Shown piece by piece: positions 8,686 through 18,309 of a stretch of 64,000 nucleotides of DNA. Position numbers and translations under genes: made by a program. The notes below the pieces were generated by a model. The model worked only from the letters and a program-made list of their open reading frames with translations, was not told the origin of the DNA and searched no databases. Each line of letters starts with the position of its first letter. Position 1 is the stretch's first letter. Source of the stretch: Neopusillimonas aromaticivorans (GTDB lineage Bacteria > Pseudomonadota > Gammaproteobacteria > Burkholderiales > Burkholderiaceae_B); NCBI RefSeq assembly GCF_030344915.1, contig NZ_CP128233.1:744001-808000 (forward strand), given 5' to 3'.

Positions 8686-9527
8686 ATGTCTGAAGGCATT
8701 GTATTTCACACCCTGGCCACATTTGCCTACGCCGCACTGGCGGCCCTGATGTGGCACCCCTTGCGCCAGGGACGCATTGCAACACGTACCAGCAACACGC
8801 AACGCGTTTGCCTGCTGGGCACGTTGGCTGTGCATGGCATTGCACTATACCAGTCGGTGCTGCCCGCCAGCGGCCTGTATTTAGGTTGGGCACTGGCACT
8901 GTCTGTGGCCATCTGGCTGGGCATGCTGGTTTTCTGGCTTGAAAGCCTGGTACTGAACATCAACGGCCTGTTGCTCATTTTACTCCCGGCCAGCGCATTG
9001 GCCACCGCCATGGCGGCAATCTTCCCGGTCGGCCATCTGGTGGCTCACGCCAGCAATGAACTTTTACGCCTTCACTTGCTGATTGCCCTGATGGCCTACG
9101 GCCTGGTTACGGTTGCCGCCCTGCAATCCATTCTTATGGCAACCCTTGACCGCTACCTTCACAAACCTTCCGAACAAGCGTCTCATGCCAGGTGGTTCAG
9201 CAACGCCCTTGATGTCATGCCCCTCTGCTGGTTCAAGAAAAACTGCTGTTCCGCCTGGTCTGGATCAGTTTCTTCGCCCTGACCCTGACCCTGATCACCG
9301 GCTCAATGATTTCCTTGAACCTGAGCGGCAAACTGTTCCCGGTCGATCACAAAACCGTATTCACCGTGCTGTCGTGGCTGACGTTCGCACTGCTGCTGGC
9401 GGGTCGTCACATACGGGGCTGGCGCGGCCGACTGGCCCTGCGCTGGACCCTGACCGGCTTCGCCTTTGTGGTCCTGGCCTACACCGGGAGCCGCTTTGTC
9501 ATTGACGTCATTCTTGCACGAGGCTGA
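8686..9527 (+). CDS. ypjD: CcsA/YpjD-like inner-membrane cytochrome c assembly-family protein
   Basis: Polytopic membrane protein of the cytochrome c assembly (CcsA/CcmF-like) superfamily, about 280 residues when the frame is repaired. Roughly eight hydrophobic segments are visible (for example ALSVAIWLGMLVFWLE, LLLILLPASALATAMAA, LVWISFFALTLTLITG, VFTVLSWLTFALLLA). Histidines in transmembrane context (LHLLIALMAYG, FPVDHKTVFTVLSW, GRHIRGWRG) fit the family haem-handling pattern. The frame slip near 9222 is fixed by one more C (MPPLLVQEKLLF). The position beside ffh is a common arrangement of YpjD; its exact role is not established. Confidence 0.8.
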
Positions 9528-9528
9528 C

Positions 9529-9801
9529 ATGGGAAAATTTCTGTTCTGGGCTGTCGTGATTCTGGGCGCGCTGTTTGCCGCCCGCCTATTGGCCGCACAC
9601 AATCGCAAAAACAATACCCCGCCTACCGCACCGCCAACCCGTTCAGACGGCTCAGCCGCCGTCAAAGGCAGCGACACCAACGCAGAACCCATGGTGCGCT
9701 GCGCCCACTGCGGCATTCATATGCCACGTTCAGAAGCGGTGCTTTCTGACGGAAAAACCTGGTGCAGCACCGAGCACGCCAAACTGGGGCTGCGTCAGTG
9801 A
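9529..9801 (+). CDS. PP0621-family small membrane-anchored protein with C-terminal zinc-ribbon-like motif
   Basis: 90 residues. One N-terminal membrane helix (FLFWAVVILGALFAARLLA), a low-complexity linker rich in Thr, Pro and Ser, then a Cys-rich tail CAHCGIHMPRSEAV...WCSTEHAKL that resembles a small zinc ribbon. This architecture and its place between ypjD and ampD match the uncharacterised PP0621 family of beta/gammaproteobacteria. The function is unknown. Starts two bases after the ypjD stop; its stop overlaps the ampD GTG start. Confidence 0.75.
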   Translation: MGKFLFWAVVILGALFAARLLAAHNRKNNTPPTAPPTRSDGSAAVKGSDTNAEPMVRCAHCGIHMPRSEAVLSDGKTWCSTEHAKLGLRQ

Positions 9802-10427
9802 CCGGTCTGAAGCTTGACCGGCAGGGATGGCTGACACCCCACAGCCGGGTCCAGCGCAAACCTTCACCCAACCATAACAAACGCCCCAAAGGGGTAGACC
9901 CAACCCTGCTGGTGCTGCATAACATCAGCCTGCCACCCGGTCAGTACGGTGGGCCGGAAATCATCGATTTTTTCCAAAACTGCCTGGATACCAACAGCCA
10001 CCCCTGGTTCGAGCATATAAAAGGGGTCAAGGTATCGGCCCACTTCCTGATACGGCGCGACGGCGGAATCATCCAGTTTGTCTCCACACGGCACAGGGCC
10101 TGGCATGCCGGCGTATCCACATTCAACACGCGTAGCGCCTGCAATGATTTTTCAATCGGTATCGAGCTTGAAGGCACCGACCACGAGGCGTATACCGACG
10201 CGCAGTATCACGCGTTGAAACACCTGACCCTGGCGCTACGGGTGCGCCATCCGCTAACCGCTGTCAGGGGCCATGAACACATCGCCCCGGGCCGGAAAAC
10301 CGACCCGGGGCCACAGTTCAACTGGCGCCGCTACGCGCGCGAAACGCGCTGGCTGTTGCGGCAACTGCCGCCACTGACTCAGTGCGCGACAAGCCCCGCT
10401 GTTCAGAGCGAGGCAGATGTCAATTAG
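9798..10427 (+). CDS. ampD: 1,6-anhydro-N-acetylmuramyl-L-alanine amidase AmpD
   Basis: Cytoplasmic zinc amidase that recycles cell-wall muropeptides and thereby keeps AmpR-controlled beta-lactamase low where present. Amidase_2 fold: LLVLHNISLPPG (first zinc histidine), SAHFLIRRDGGIIQFVS, RAWHAGVS, CNDFSIGIELEG, and GHEHIAPGRKTDPGPQFNW with the other zinc ligand and catalytic segment. The chosen start is the GTG at 9798, which overlaps the upstream stop (GTGA); a longer frame from 9762 merely reads through the previous gene. 209 residues. The stop overlaps the htpG stop tail-to-tail by four bases. Confidence 0.92.
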   Translation: MTGLKLDRQGWLTPHSRVQRKPSPNHNKRPKGVDPTLLVLHNISLPPGQYGGPEIIDFFQNCLDTNSHPWFEHIKGVKVSAHFLIRRDGGIIQFVSTRHRAWHAGVSTFNTRSACNDFSIGIELEGTDHEAYTDAQYHALKHLTLALRVRHPLTAVRGHEHIAPGRKTDPGPQFNWRRYARETRWLLRQLPPLTQCATSPAVQSEADVN

Positions 10428-12333
10428 CCGGCCGCTTTCAGCAGCAACTTGTTCATGCGTTTGACGAACGACGCCGAATCTTTCAGCTGCCCGCCTTCGG
10501 CCAGCATGGCCTGATCCAGCAACAACTGCGACCACTCGGCGAAGTCCTCTTCCGACGCATCCTGAACGCGACCGATCAGGGCGTGTTCAGGGTTGATTTC
10601 AAGAATCGGCTTGACCTCGGGCGCCTCTTGCCCGGCCGCCTGCAGCATGCGCAACAAGTGCGGGCTCAACTCGTTGGCGTCCACCACCACGCACGACGGT
10701 GAATCAACCAGGCGCAACGTCACACGCACATCTTTGACCCGATCGGCCAATGCGGTTTTCATGCGCTCAACCAGCGGCTTGAAGGTTTCCGAGACCTCTT
10801 CCTGACGTTTTTTCGTCTTCGTCGGCCAACGCGTCAAGATCAAGCCCCCTTTGGCAATCGACACCAGCGCCTTGCCTTCGAACTCGCGCAAGAACGACAG
10901 CATCCACTCATCCACACGATCGGACATCAGCAGAACCTCGAGCCCCTTCTTGCGGAAAATCTCGAGGTGCGGGCTGTTGCTGGCAGCAGCGAACGATTCT
11001 GCCGTGACGTAGTAGATTTTGTCCTGGCCTTCTTTCATGCGGCCCACATAATCGGCCAGCGACACGTTTTGTGTGGCACTGTTGGTATGGGTGGACGCAA
11101 AACGCAGCAGCTTGGCAATGCGATCTTTGTTGGACGCATCTTCACCCGCGCCTTCCTTGATCACCTGCCCGAACTGCTCCCAGAACTCGGCGTACTGTTC
11201 GGCGTTGTTTTCGGCCAGGTCTTCCAGCAACGACAGAATACGCTTGGTCGAACCCTCGCGAATCGAGCGCACATCACGGCTTTCCTGCAAAATCTCGCGC
11301 GACACATTCAGTGGCAAATCGGCCGAGTCAATGACCCCGCGCACGAAACGCAAATAGGCCGGCAGCAACTGCTCGGCATCGTCCATGATGAATACCCGTT
11401 TGACGTACAGCTTGACGCCACGGCGCGCATCGCGGTCAAACAGGTCAAACGGTGCCCGCTTGGGCACGTACAACAATTGGGTGTACTCGCTGCGCCCCTC
11501 GACACGGTTATGTGTCCAGGCCAACGGGTCATCAAAATCATGCGAAACGTGTTTATAGAATTCTTTGTACTGCTCGTCAGTAATGTCCGACTTGGCGCGC
11601 GTCCAGAGCGCATTGGCCTGGTTGACCGTTTCCCACTCGGTGGTCTTGACCTGCTTGGAAGCCTCGCTGTCCCACTCTTCCTTGAGCATCTGTACCGGCA
11701 GCGAAATGTGGTCAGAGTAGCGGCGCAACACCTCACGCAGTTTCCAGCCACTTAAAAATCATCTTCATCGGCGCGTAAATGCAGCGTAATCGACGTGCCA
11801 CGATCAGCCTTTTCGACCGTCAATACCGAGAACTCGCCCTGCCCGTCCGATTCCCACAAAACCGCTTCAGTGGGTTCGGCGTCGGCGCGACGACTGAGCA
11901 CAGACACTTTGTCGGCAACAATGAATGACGAGTAAAAGCCCACCCCGAATTGACCAATCAAATTGGCGTCTTTTTGCTTGTCGCCGGTAAGACGGGAGAA
12001 AAACTCTTTCGTGCCCGAGCGCGCAATCGTACCCAGATTCGCCACGGCCTCGTCACGCGACAGGCCAATACCATTATCGGAAATGGTAATGGTGCGCTTG
12101 TCGGCATCGTATTCAACCCGGATGCGCAAGTCGGTATCGCCCTGCATCAGGTCAGGGTTGTCGATGGCTTCAAAGCGAAGCTTGTCGCACGCATCGGACG
12201 CATTGGAGACCAGTTCGCGAAGAAAAATTTCTTTGTTGCTGTACAGCGAGTGAATCATCAGATGCAGCAACTGTTTGACTTCGGCCTGAAAACCCAGGGT
12301 TTCAGCAGGCGCAGCAGCTTCGGTTTGACTCAT
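10424..12333 (-). CDS. htpG: Molecular chaperone HtpG (bacterial Hsp90)
   Basis: Cytoplasmic ATP-dependent chaperone dimer. GHKL ATPase domain: RELVSNASDACDKLR, ITISDNGIGL, LGTIARSGTKEF, GQFGVGFYS and GTSITLHLR; middle domain with the LYVKRVFIMDD and PLNVSREILQ segments; C-terminal dimerisation domain. The frame breaks at 11750 (T run in DDFLSGWKL), and a compensated slip at about 10800-10850 (short G run plus A run two bases short) scrambles about 15 residues. Both look like homopolymer errors. A strong sigma-32 promoter lies about 80 bases upstream. Confidence 0.95.
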
Positions 12334-12411
12334 GACGGAACACCTTTAAATTTGGTTAAACAGTGAACGGCTTGACAGCCCTACAGGGGTCGATAACGAC
12401 CGATTGCGGAT

Positions 12412-12439
12412 AAATGGGGGTTGTTGCGGGGTTTTCAAG
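12412..12439 (-). promoter_or_regulatory. Sigma-32 (RpoH) heat-shock promoter of htpG
   Basis: On the minus strand, CTTGAAA (12439-12433), a 13-base spacer and CCCCATTT (12419-12412) match the consensus CTTGAAA-N11-16-CCCCATnT exactly. It lies about 80 bases upstream of the htpG start, as expected for a heat-shock chaperone gene. Confidence 0.85.
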
Positions 12440-12582
12440 ATGGGGGTTGCCAGGAGGCTGTTTGGGTTTCAAAAAGGCGCTTGTTCGTGGTTGTGGGGTG
12501 GGCGCATGCAAAGGTTTAAAATTCGTCGTATAATCGCGTTCTTCTGCCCGGCAGCCCTTCGCGCTGCCGATCCAGCCCAAAT

Positions 12583-12667
12583 GCCCGGGTGGTGAAATTG
12601 GTAGACGCAGGGGACTCAAAATCCCCCGCCGCAAGGCGTGCCGGTTCGATTCCGGCCCCGGGCACCA
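12583..12667 (+). tRNA. tRNA-Leu(CAA)
   Basis: 85 nt class II tRNA with long variable arm: acceptor GCCCGGG/CCCGGGC with encoded CCA, D-arm with GGTAGAC, anticodon stem GGGGA/TCCCC with loop CTCAAAA (anticodon CAA), variable arm CGCCGCAAGGCG, T-loop TTCGATT. Its 3' 54 bases form the left attachment repeat of the adjoining island. Confidence 0.95.
12614..12667 (+). repeat. Left attachment repeat (attL), 54 bp
   Basis: Identical to 23800-23853. It starts in the anticodon loop of tRNA-Leu and ends at CCA, the usual crossover zone for tRNA-targeting tyrosine integrases. Confidence 0.92.
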
Positions 12668-12752
12668 CTCTAAAATCCCTAGTCTTTACAAGAACTTAGC
12701 GCGATTTTCAAAGTTACCCTGATACTAGGGGATTCCCAAAGTTTGCGAGCAA

Positions 12753-12771
12753 AGTACAGTTTCGGTACAGT
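12753..12771 (+). promoter_or_regulatory. Candidate integrase arm-type site near attL
   Basis: Two GTACAGT units (AGTACAGT and TTCGGTACAGT) lie between attL and int. The same TTCGGTACAGTACAGG core occurs near the right end (from 23659) and in the second copy at 43577, suggesting binding sites for Int or an accessory factor. Confidence 0.45.
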
Positions 12772-12809
12772 GGCGAAGCGCCGAGTGTACTTCTGGAGCT
12801 TTTGCACGC

Positions 12810-13877
12810 ATGGCTACTATCGTTAAAACCCCTTCTGGTACTTGGAAAGCCGTTATTCGCAAAACGGGCTGGCCCACTTCGTCCAAAACATTTCGAACCA
12901 AACGCGACGCTGAAGACTGGGCACGCCGGACCGAAGATGAAATGGTTCGCGGGGTTTATATCCAGCGAGCTCCAGGTGAGCGGACAACCCTTGAGTCAGC
13001 CCTAACCCGCTACCTTCGCGAAGTCACGCCCACCAAACGCGAATCCACACGCATCGCCGAGTACAAAAAAGCACAGCCGTTACTCAAGCATCTTGGGAAA
13101 TATTCCTTGGCTGCCCTAAGCGCCGACATTGTCGCCCAATATCGTGACATGCGGCTGGCAGGCGATCCCGACGAGAACGGCAAGCCAGTCCAGCGCAGCA
13201 ACAACACCGTGCGCCTGGAACTGGCGCTGCTCAGCCACCTGTTCACCATCGCTATCAAAGAATGGGGATTGGGTCTGCCTTTCAATCCCGTCTCTCAGAT
13301 TCGCCGCCCTGCTCCCGGAGCTGGCCGCAATCGTCGGCTGACGCCTGCAGAGAACAAGCGACTGCTCGCGGCCGTGGATGCCTACTCCAACCCCATGTTC
13401 AGTTGGATCGTGCGCATCGCCTTGGAAACGGGCATGCGGCTGTCGGAGATTAGCGGGCTTCGTATTAGCCAGGTAGATTTGACAAAGCGTGTCGTCAAGC
13501 TAGATATGACGAAGAATTCATCACAACGCACTGTCCCGCTCACCAAAGCTGCTACGGCGGCGTTTCAAGCCGCGCTAGACAACCCCACGCGACCTCATGA
13601 AACGGATCTGGTTTTCTTTGGTGAGCCGGGGCGCAATGGCATGCGACGACCCTACCTTTTTGATAAGGCCTGGACAGACGCCAAAAAAACAGCCGGGCTG
13701 ACGGATTTTCGCTTTCATGATCTGCGGCATGAAGCGGTCAGCCGGCTGGTGGAGGCCGGGTTGTCCGATCAGGAGGTTGCCGCAATCAGTGGGCATAAAT
13801 CTATGCAGATGCTGAAGCGGTACACCCATTTGCGAGCTGAGGATTTGGTAGGGAAGCTGGATAGGCTGCAACGCTGA
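12810..13877 (+). CDS. int: Tyrosine integrase of the tRNA-Leu island
   Basis: Site-specific recombinase of 355 residues. N-terminal AP2-like arm-binding segment (SGTWKAVIRKTGWPTSSKTF), core-binding domain to about residue 170, and a catalytic domain with R210 (ALETGMRLSEISGL), H303 and R306 (FHDLRHEA), H329 (SGHK) and the nucleophile Y338 (LKRYTHL): a complete catalytic set. It begins 142 bases inside attL and points away from the tRNA. No excisionase is recognisable in the island. Confidence 0.93.
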   Translation: MATIVKTPSGTWKAVIRKTGWPTSSKTFRTKRDAEDWARRTEDEMVRGVYIQRAPGERTTLESALTRYLREVTPTKRESTRIAEYKKAQPLLKHLGKYSLAALSADIVAQYRDMRLAGDPDENGKPVQRSNNTVRLELALLSHLFTIAIKEWGLGLPFNPVSQIRRPAPGAGRNRRLTPAENKRLLAAVDAYSNPMFSWIVRIALETGMRLSEISGLRISQVDLTKRVVKLDMTKNSSQRTVPLTKAATAAFQAALDNPTRPHETDLVFFGEPGRNGMRRPYLFDKAWTDAKKTAGLTDFRFHDLRHEAVSRLVEAGLSDQEVAAISGHKSMQMLKRYTHLRAEDLVGKLDRLQR

Positions 13878-14192
13878 GCGGCTACATTTGGCTAATAGGT
13901 AACCCTTTCGCCTTTAGGAAGAGAACAAGGCCTACGCGAAAATTAAGCTCGCCGCGACGCTGCTGCCGCGCTGATGAACTCTCGAAGTGTCCCGGTGGTA
14001 CCGTGTGGACCAGCCCGCTGATCTATCCAGCGGACTAACCAGGACGCGGCTAACTACCGCCGGACCCAACATATACACATACACAACGTTTCCCAATCCT
14101 GCATTACAGGTAGGAAGTGGTAAAAACCGGTAGAAGGCAAATGTCAGCCACAAGCTGTTGATATTTCGTGAAATTTAACAGGCACATAGTTT
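13878..14192. other. Non-coding stretch between int and the iterons
   Basis: No supported gene. It contains short GC-rich inverted repeats (for example around CCGCTGATCTATCCAGCGG at 14012-14034) and leads into the iteron block. It may be part of a replication origin region. Confidence 0.4.
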
Positions 14193-14267
14193 CTTATTTC
14201 ACCAGAAAAGTATCTTATTACACTTTCCACAGCTACTTATTTCACTTTCCACAGCCTCTTATTTCAC
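14193..14267 (+). repeat. Four iterons (CTTATTTCAC), 21-22 bp spacing: replication origin relic
   Basis: CTTATTTCAC or CTTATTACAC begins at 14193, 14214, 14236 and 14258, that is at 21, 22 and 22-bp steps, two helical turns. Two units extend into CTTTCCACAG, close to a DnaA-box-like TTTCCACAG. Such arrays bind Rep/TrfA proteins; a TrfA-like fragment lies just across the IS21-type element. Confidence 0.65.
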
Positions 14268-14402
14268 CGGTGTTGGCGCTTACGAGAACACGCAGTTATT
14301 TGACGGCGTTAAATGACGGCGTCAGCATGTTTCAGCCAATGCAAAGGGGCAGCGTAAGCTGCCCTTTGCATGAGGGTTGTGGGGTTTAACGTTCAACAGG
14401 CC

Positions 14403-14621
14403 TCAGAATGGCAGCTCGGGTTGATCGTCCATTAAGCCGTCATGGCCCATGATGCCGTGTTCTGTGCTCCGGTCATGCTTGTAGAACTCATGAATTTGCA
14501 TACCGTAGCGCGACAGGAGGGTTTCGGTCAGTGCACTGAGGCACTCATAGACGGCGGCGGCCTGCTCAGGCGTCCATGTCGCGTCGATCATGTGCACAAT
14601 GCTCGTTCGTTGATCGTTCAT
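14403..14621 (-). CDS. Small acidic protein at the distal end of the IS21 operon
   Basis: 72 residues, no family recognised. A helical N-terminal part (ATWTPEQAAAVYECLSALTETLLSRYG) is followed by an acidic tail ending DDQPELPF. Its ATG overlaps the istB stop by four bases, so it is probably co-translated, and it lies within the inverted repeats of the element, so it is cargo or a helper of the IS rather than a host gene. Confidence 0.6.
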   Translation of the reverse strand: MNDQRTSIVHMIDATWTPEQAAAVYECLSALTETLLSRYGMQIHEFYKHDRSTEHGIMGHDGLMDDQPELPF

Positions 14622-15376
14622 GATGGGACTCCGGATTTCTTTTTGCGGGTGTGTTTGTGTGCGGTACGTTCCTGAGCCTCCTTGTGGCGGTAGGAGCTGC
14701 CTTGAATCGGGACGATCTCGGCATGGTGAACCAGTCGGTCAATCAAGGCCACCACGCAGGCTGCATTCGGAAACACCTCGGACCACTCGGCAAAGGCTTT
14801 GTTGGTCGTGATAATGGTGCTCTTCTTCTCGTGCCGACGGTTGATCAGCTCAAACAGCAGGTCGGCATGGCGGTTGGAGTACGACAGGTAACCGACCTCG
14901 TCCACGCACAGCAGATCGGGGGCCGCGTACTGACGCAGTCGCCTGCGCAGCAGCGAGTCCGAGTCCAGCGCCGCCAGGTCCCCGAGCATCTGGGCGGCGG
15001 TCGTGAACAGCACCGTGTGGCCATTGAGCACGGCCTGGTAGGCCAGGTTCTGTGCAATCGTGGTCTTGCCCAGCCCGGAGGCGCCGACCAGAATGACGTT
15101 GGTGGCGCTGGACACAAACTCCAGCGTCATCAGTTCGGCAATCAGCGATTGATCGCACTGCGTCGGCCACTGCCAGTCAAAGTCGCTCAGGGGCTTGAAG
15201 TGGCCGATGCGGGCCGCACTCAGGCGCCGCTCCAGCGAGCGACGCGTTCGTGCCTGCTCCTCCCACTCGATCAAGGAGGCGACCCAGTCGGCCTGCGAGC
15301 ATTCTGACCAGCGACTGACCAGGCCATGCAATTTGAGTTCCCGGGCGCGTTTGAGTAAGGCCTCAGTGTTGATCAT
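14618..15376 (-). CDS. istB: IS21 transposition helper ATPase IstB
   Basis: AAA+ ATPase that assists the IstA transposase in target selection. From ATG 15376: an N-terminal helical region, then Walker A GASGLGKTTIAQNLA, a LLCVDEVGYL Walker B and the Arg-bearing NRRHEKKSTIITTNKAF segment; about 252 residues, normal for the family. It overlaps the istA stop by 14 bases. A longer open frame upstream is istA read in the wrong frame. Confidence 0.92.
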   Translation of the reverse strand: MINTEALLKRARELKLHGLVSRWSECSQADWVASLIEWEEQARTRRSLERRLSAARIGHFKPLSDFDWQWPTQCDQSLIAELMTLEFVSSATNVILVGASGLGKTTIAQNLAYQAVLNGHTVLFTTAAQMLGDLAALDSDSLLRRRLRQYAAPDLLCVDEVGYLSYSNRHADLLFELINRRHEKKSTIITTNKAFAEWSEVFPNAACVVALIDRLVHHAEIVPIQGSSYRHKEAQERTAHKHTRKKKSGVPS

Positions 15377-16860
15377 CGTGGCTCTCCCCCAGCAAGTTGT
15401 TGTAACCGGCCAGGGCATGCGGCACCACGATCCGGTCACGTTGTTTGATGTGCTCGGGCAGCGTGACCCCGATCGGCAACGGAGCTTGTTGGGCATGGCG
15501 GGCCCGTTCCAGTGCCAGTCGTACGGCATTGGGGTGGGGGACATCGCGGGCGATGGCCTCCTGGACAGCGTGGCGCATCTCATGGATCCCGTAGCGTTGC
15601 AACAGATCCATGAGCGTGCTGGCCGTGCGGCCCAGGGGTTCGCCCCGTTCTGCGGCCCGTGTCAGCAGCGTGGCGCATTCGGGCAGGGCCTTGAGCAACT
15701 GGTCACTGGCCCGGTGATGCCGGGCGGCCCGCTTGTGCCGGATCAGATCGGCCACGTGGGCGGCCTGCTCGAATTGTTGGCCACGGCCGTAGTGACGCGG
15801 GTGAGTGGCGATCACCGCCTGATCGTCCAGAATACGCACCTCGGCGGCGCTGGCCCTGACGCTCAGCGTGCGTTGCACGTGGGTGTGCGGCACCGAGTAG
15901 TCGTTCAGGTCAAATCGCACATACGGGGTCTTGCCCACATGAACGGCCAGCACCTCCTCGGTGTTGTACGGGTTCTCGGGCAACGTCAGCAGATGCGAGC
16001 GTTCCTGCATCCAGGCCTGGGTGACGGTTAATGTCGTGTCCTCGGGACAACGCCTCTGGCCGGCCACCTGTTCGCACCACAGACGGGCCTGGGTGTTCAG
16101 ATCCTCCAGGCTGTCGAACTGACGCCCGGCAAAAAGGCCTCCCGGATGTAGCGGATGGCCCGCTCGACACGCCCTTCTCGTTGCCGCGGGCGGGTGCCAC
16201 GGGTCGTGGCTCGAAGCGGTAATACGCACTGAGTGACAGCAGTTCAGGGTTGAAGCGAATGAGCTCACCCTGGCGCTCAAGCACCGCACTCTTGAGGTTG
16301 TCGTACAGCACGACTCTGGGCACCCCTTGCCAGGCCTGGAAGGCAGCCACGTGACCGCGCACAAAGCTGGCCGTGGTGGCGTTCACAAAGAACTGCAAGA
16401 ACACCTTGCGCGACCAGGACAGCACCATCACAAAGGCCATGAGCGGGCGTCGGGCCTGACCGATCTGAATGTGGCCAAAGTGGCCCCAGTCCGACTGGGC
16501 CTGTTCACCGGGCAAGGTGCGCAAGCGAAGGTAAGCCTGTGCGACAGGCCGGGGCCGGCACAGTGCAATCTGCTGACGAAACCGGCTGGCACTGCCACGG
16601 TAGCCCCGCTGTCGCACCATCTCGTAAAGCCGGGTGGCCGTCAGCTTGGGAAACGTCTCCAGGGTCTGCCGGATGAAGGGCATGTACGGATCAATCATGG
16701 ACGCACGTTGCGCCGGCGCAATCGGTGGCAAACCGGCCAGGGCCAGCACCCGGGCGACCGTGTCGCGGTGAAGTTTGAGCTGGGTCGCGATGGTGCCTAC
16801 GCGCCATCGTTCAGCATGATAAAGACGCAAGACCTGCGCCTGTCGTTCAGGGGAAATCAT
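15363..16860 (-). CDS. istA: IS21 transposase IstA
   Basis: DDE transposase. N-terminal helix-turn-helix (ERWRVGTIATQLKLHRDTVARVLA), then the rve-type catalytic core with QSDWGHFG (first Asp), VVLYDNLKSAV (second Asp) and NEKG (Glu region), then a C-terminal beta domain (KTPYVRFDLNDYSVP). The frame breaks twice around 16135-16185; adding one G to the run after AACGAGAA and one T to the run in GAGGCCTTTTT gives RVERAIRYIREAFFAGR. Probably intact in reality. Confidence 0.9.
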
Positions 16861-17275
16861 CGGTAGTCACGCTCCAAAGTTGAGTTTGAGCACGACGACG
16901 GATGCGACAGCGCAGAAACTCCAGTCGCACAAAGCGGCAAACGGGGCGCGAACAGGTGCAACACACCTGATCCGGGCCGTGCGCTGGCGCAACCATCGGC
17001 TCAGGTGTGACTTCAGCAGACACCGGTGGGGTGGGGGAACCGTGATGCGTCACTTTATTGGCCATGCGGGCCCGGTAACAGCGCTGGCGCCGGGCATGGT
17101 TGAGGCGCCCGCGCAGGCTGGTCTGATAGCGTTGAGCGGCAGCACGCAGACAGGTCTGGCGCGCACGAACCGAACACCCTTCAGAACAGTATCGGTTACC
17201 CCGATCACAGTACGTGCAGATCACCACGCGTTTGCGGCAGGCCACACAAAGATATTGTCGAGCAGCGATGTCCAT
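16847..17275 (-). CDS. Cys-rich zinc-finger-like accessory protein of the IS21 element
   Basis: About 142 residues from ATG 17275 (a TTG at 17302 is a weaker option). It has CVACRKRVVICTYCDRGNRYCSEGC near the N-terminus, a basic stretch rich in Arg (LRGRLNHARRQRCYRARM), then CCTCSRPVCRFVRLEFLRCR at the C-terminus, so it probably binds zinc and nucleic acid. Its stop overlaps the istA start, making it the first gene of the IS operon. A role as a regulator or transposition helper is inference. Confidence 0.6.
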   Translation of the reverse strand: MDIAARQYLCVACRKRVVICTYCDRGNRYCSEGCSVRARQTCLRAAAQRYQTSLRGRLNHARRQRCYRARMANKVTHHGSPTPPVSAEVTPEPMVAPAHGPDQVCCTCSRPVCRFVRLEFLRCRIRRRAQTQLWSVTTDDFP

Positions 17276-17637
17276 GGGTCCGTCCCATGGAGGGCTCGAC
17301 AAGGCGCCGCGCTTCGTGACACACTACGCATGCAACGTCCCTGTCGTCATTGTCAGGTTACGGGGCGTGACATCGGAAAGCGTCCAAACTTTACGGCGAT
17401 GTCACGCCTGCTCCTGTCCACAGGCCGATGCCATTGTGCACGATCGCCGTCCTGTCGCACAGCCTCAATCCCCTCAAAAACCGACCAAAGCCCACGAGCT
17501 TACCCGCACCACACGCCGTCAGCGATGTGTGACGTCTTGCTGCGCTCGACGCCGGGTATCTTGGTCAACGGAAAAAAACAGAAAACCACAACGGCCAGAA
17601 CTCAGCTCAACACCCCAACGCCGTCAAATAACCGCGT

Positions 17638-18245
17638 TTTTAAGCAGTCGTTCACAACCGGTAAACCTCGCTTCACCTTGAGCGCCCGTCGCTTGTCGAT
17701 AGAATAGGAGCGAGACCACCGCGCAAATTTGCGCCCATCACGTCCCACCTGAATACGTGGGTTGCTGACTAAACCAACCCGTTCCAATTCAACCAAACCT
17801 TCCAGAACACTCTTCTCAAACTTTGAATTCTGCCCACCGTAGCGAGTAATGCTTTTAAGGAATTCGAGGGAATACGCTTGATCTACATCGGCACTGCTAC
17901 CGACCAACCTTTGTAAAAACTTGCTCATATTCCTGTTACTCGAAATTCGAAGCCTTTGTTCCCAATCAATTCTTGTGAATTCGTGATTCGTGAACAGGAG
18001 CGCGAGCCGGGGATCAAGGAACACACGATAATCCCCGCTTTTAGAGTCATGATCGAAGCCAATAATCAAGTGTAAGGCCCCTGTGTCGTGATCTGGATGA
18101 AAAGAGTATTTTTTAGTTTTTATCCATAGAGTGGCGAAGCACAGTCGCTTAATGGACCGTTCTAACCATTCATAAGCATCCATACTTTTTGACCGGCCGA
18201 TGTCCCTCAGAAAACTTGCTCGGTTCAAAAATACCGGACCTGGGT
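17638..18245 (-). pseudogene. trfA: TrfA-like plasmid replication initiator, internal fragment
   Basis: About 200 residues of a TrfA-family initiator: FLRDIGRSKSMDAYEWLERS, LHLIIGFDHD...YRVFLDPRLALLF, DWEQRLRIS, and the C-terminal winged helix LEFLKSITRYGG...FEKSVLEGLVELERVGLVS. TrfA binds iterons and opens the origin. Both ends are missing: the N-terminal end is cut by the IS3-type element (from 18246) and the C-terminal end by the IS21-type element (17637), whose sequence supplies the present stop. With the iterons at 14193-14267 this was once a replication module; it should now be dead. Confidence 0.7.
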
Positions 18246-18309
18246 GGTAATCCTCCCGTTAAACCGCAGTGATCGAGGGTAGAATTTCCACTACAAGGGA
18301 ATTCACACA

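Larger units (their letters stand above)
14290..17637 (-). mobile_element. IS21-family element with two accessory genes
   Basis: Bounded by inverted repeats CGCAGTTATTTGACGGCGTT (14291-14310) and its near-perfect complement (17617-17636, 19 of 20 matches). It contains four overlapping genes on the minus strand: a Cys-rich protein, istA, istB and a small acidic protein. It is inserted in the 3' part of the TrfA-like gene, separating it from the iterons. Confidence 0.85.

Noticed and set aside
14193..14267. CRISPR array
   Set aside because: Units are 10-20 bp at 21-22 bp steps with no spacers of usual size and no cas genes; they fit iterons.
14618..15583. A 321-residue IstB
   Set aside because: The extra N-terminus is istA read in another frame; the standard IstB start is ATG 15376.
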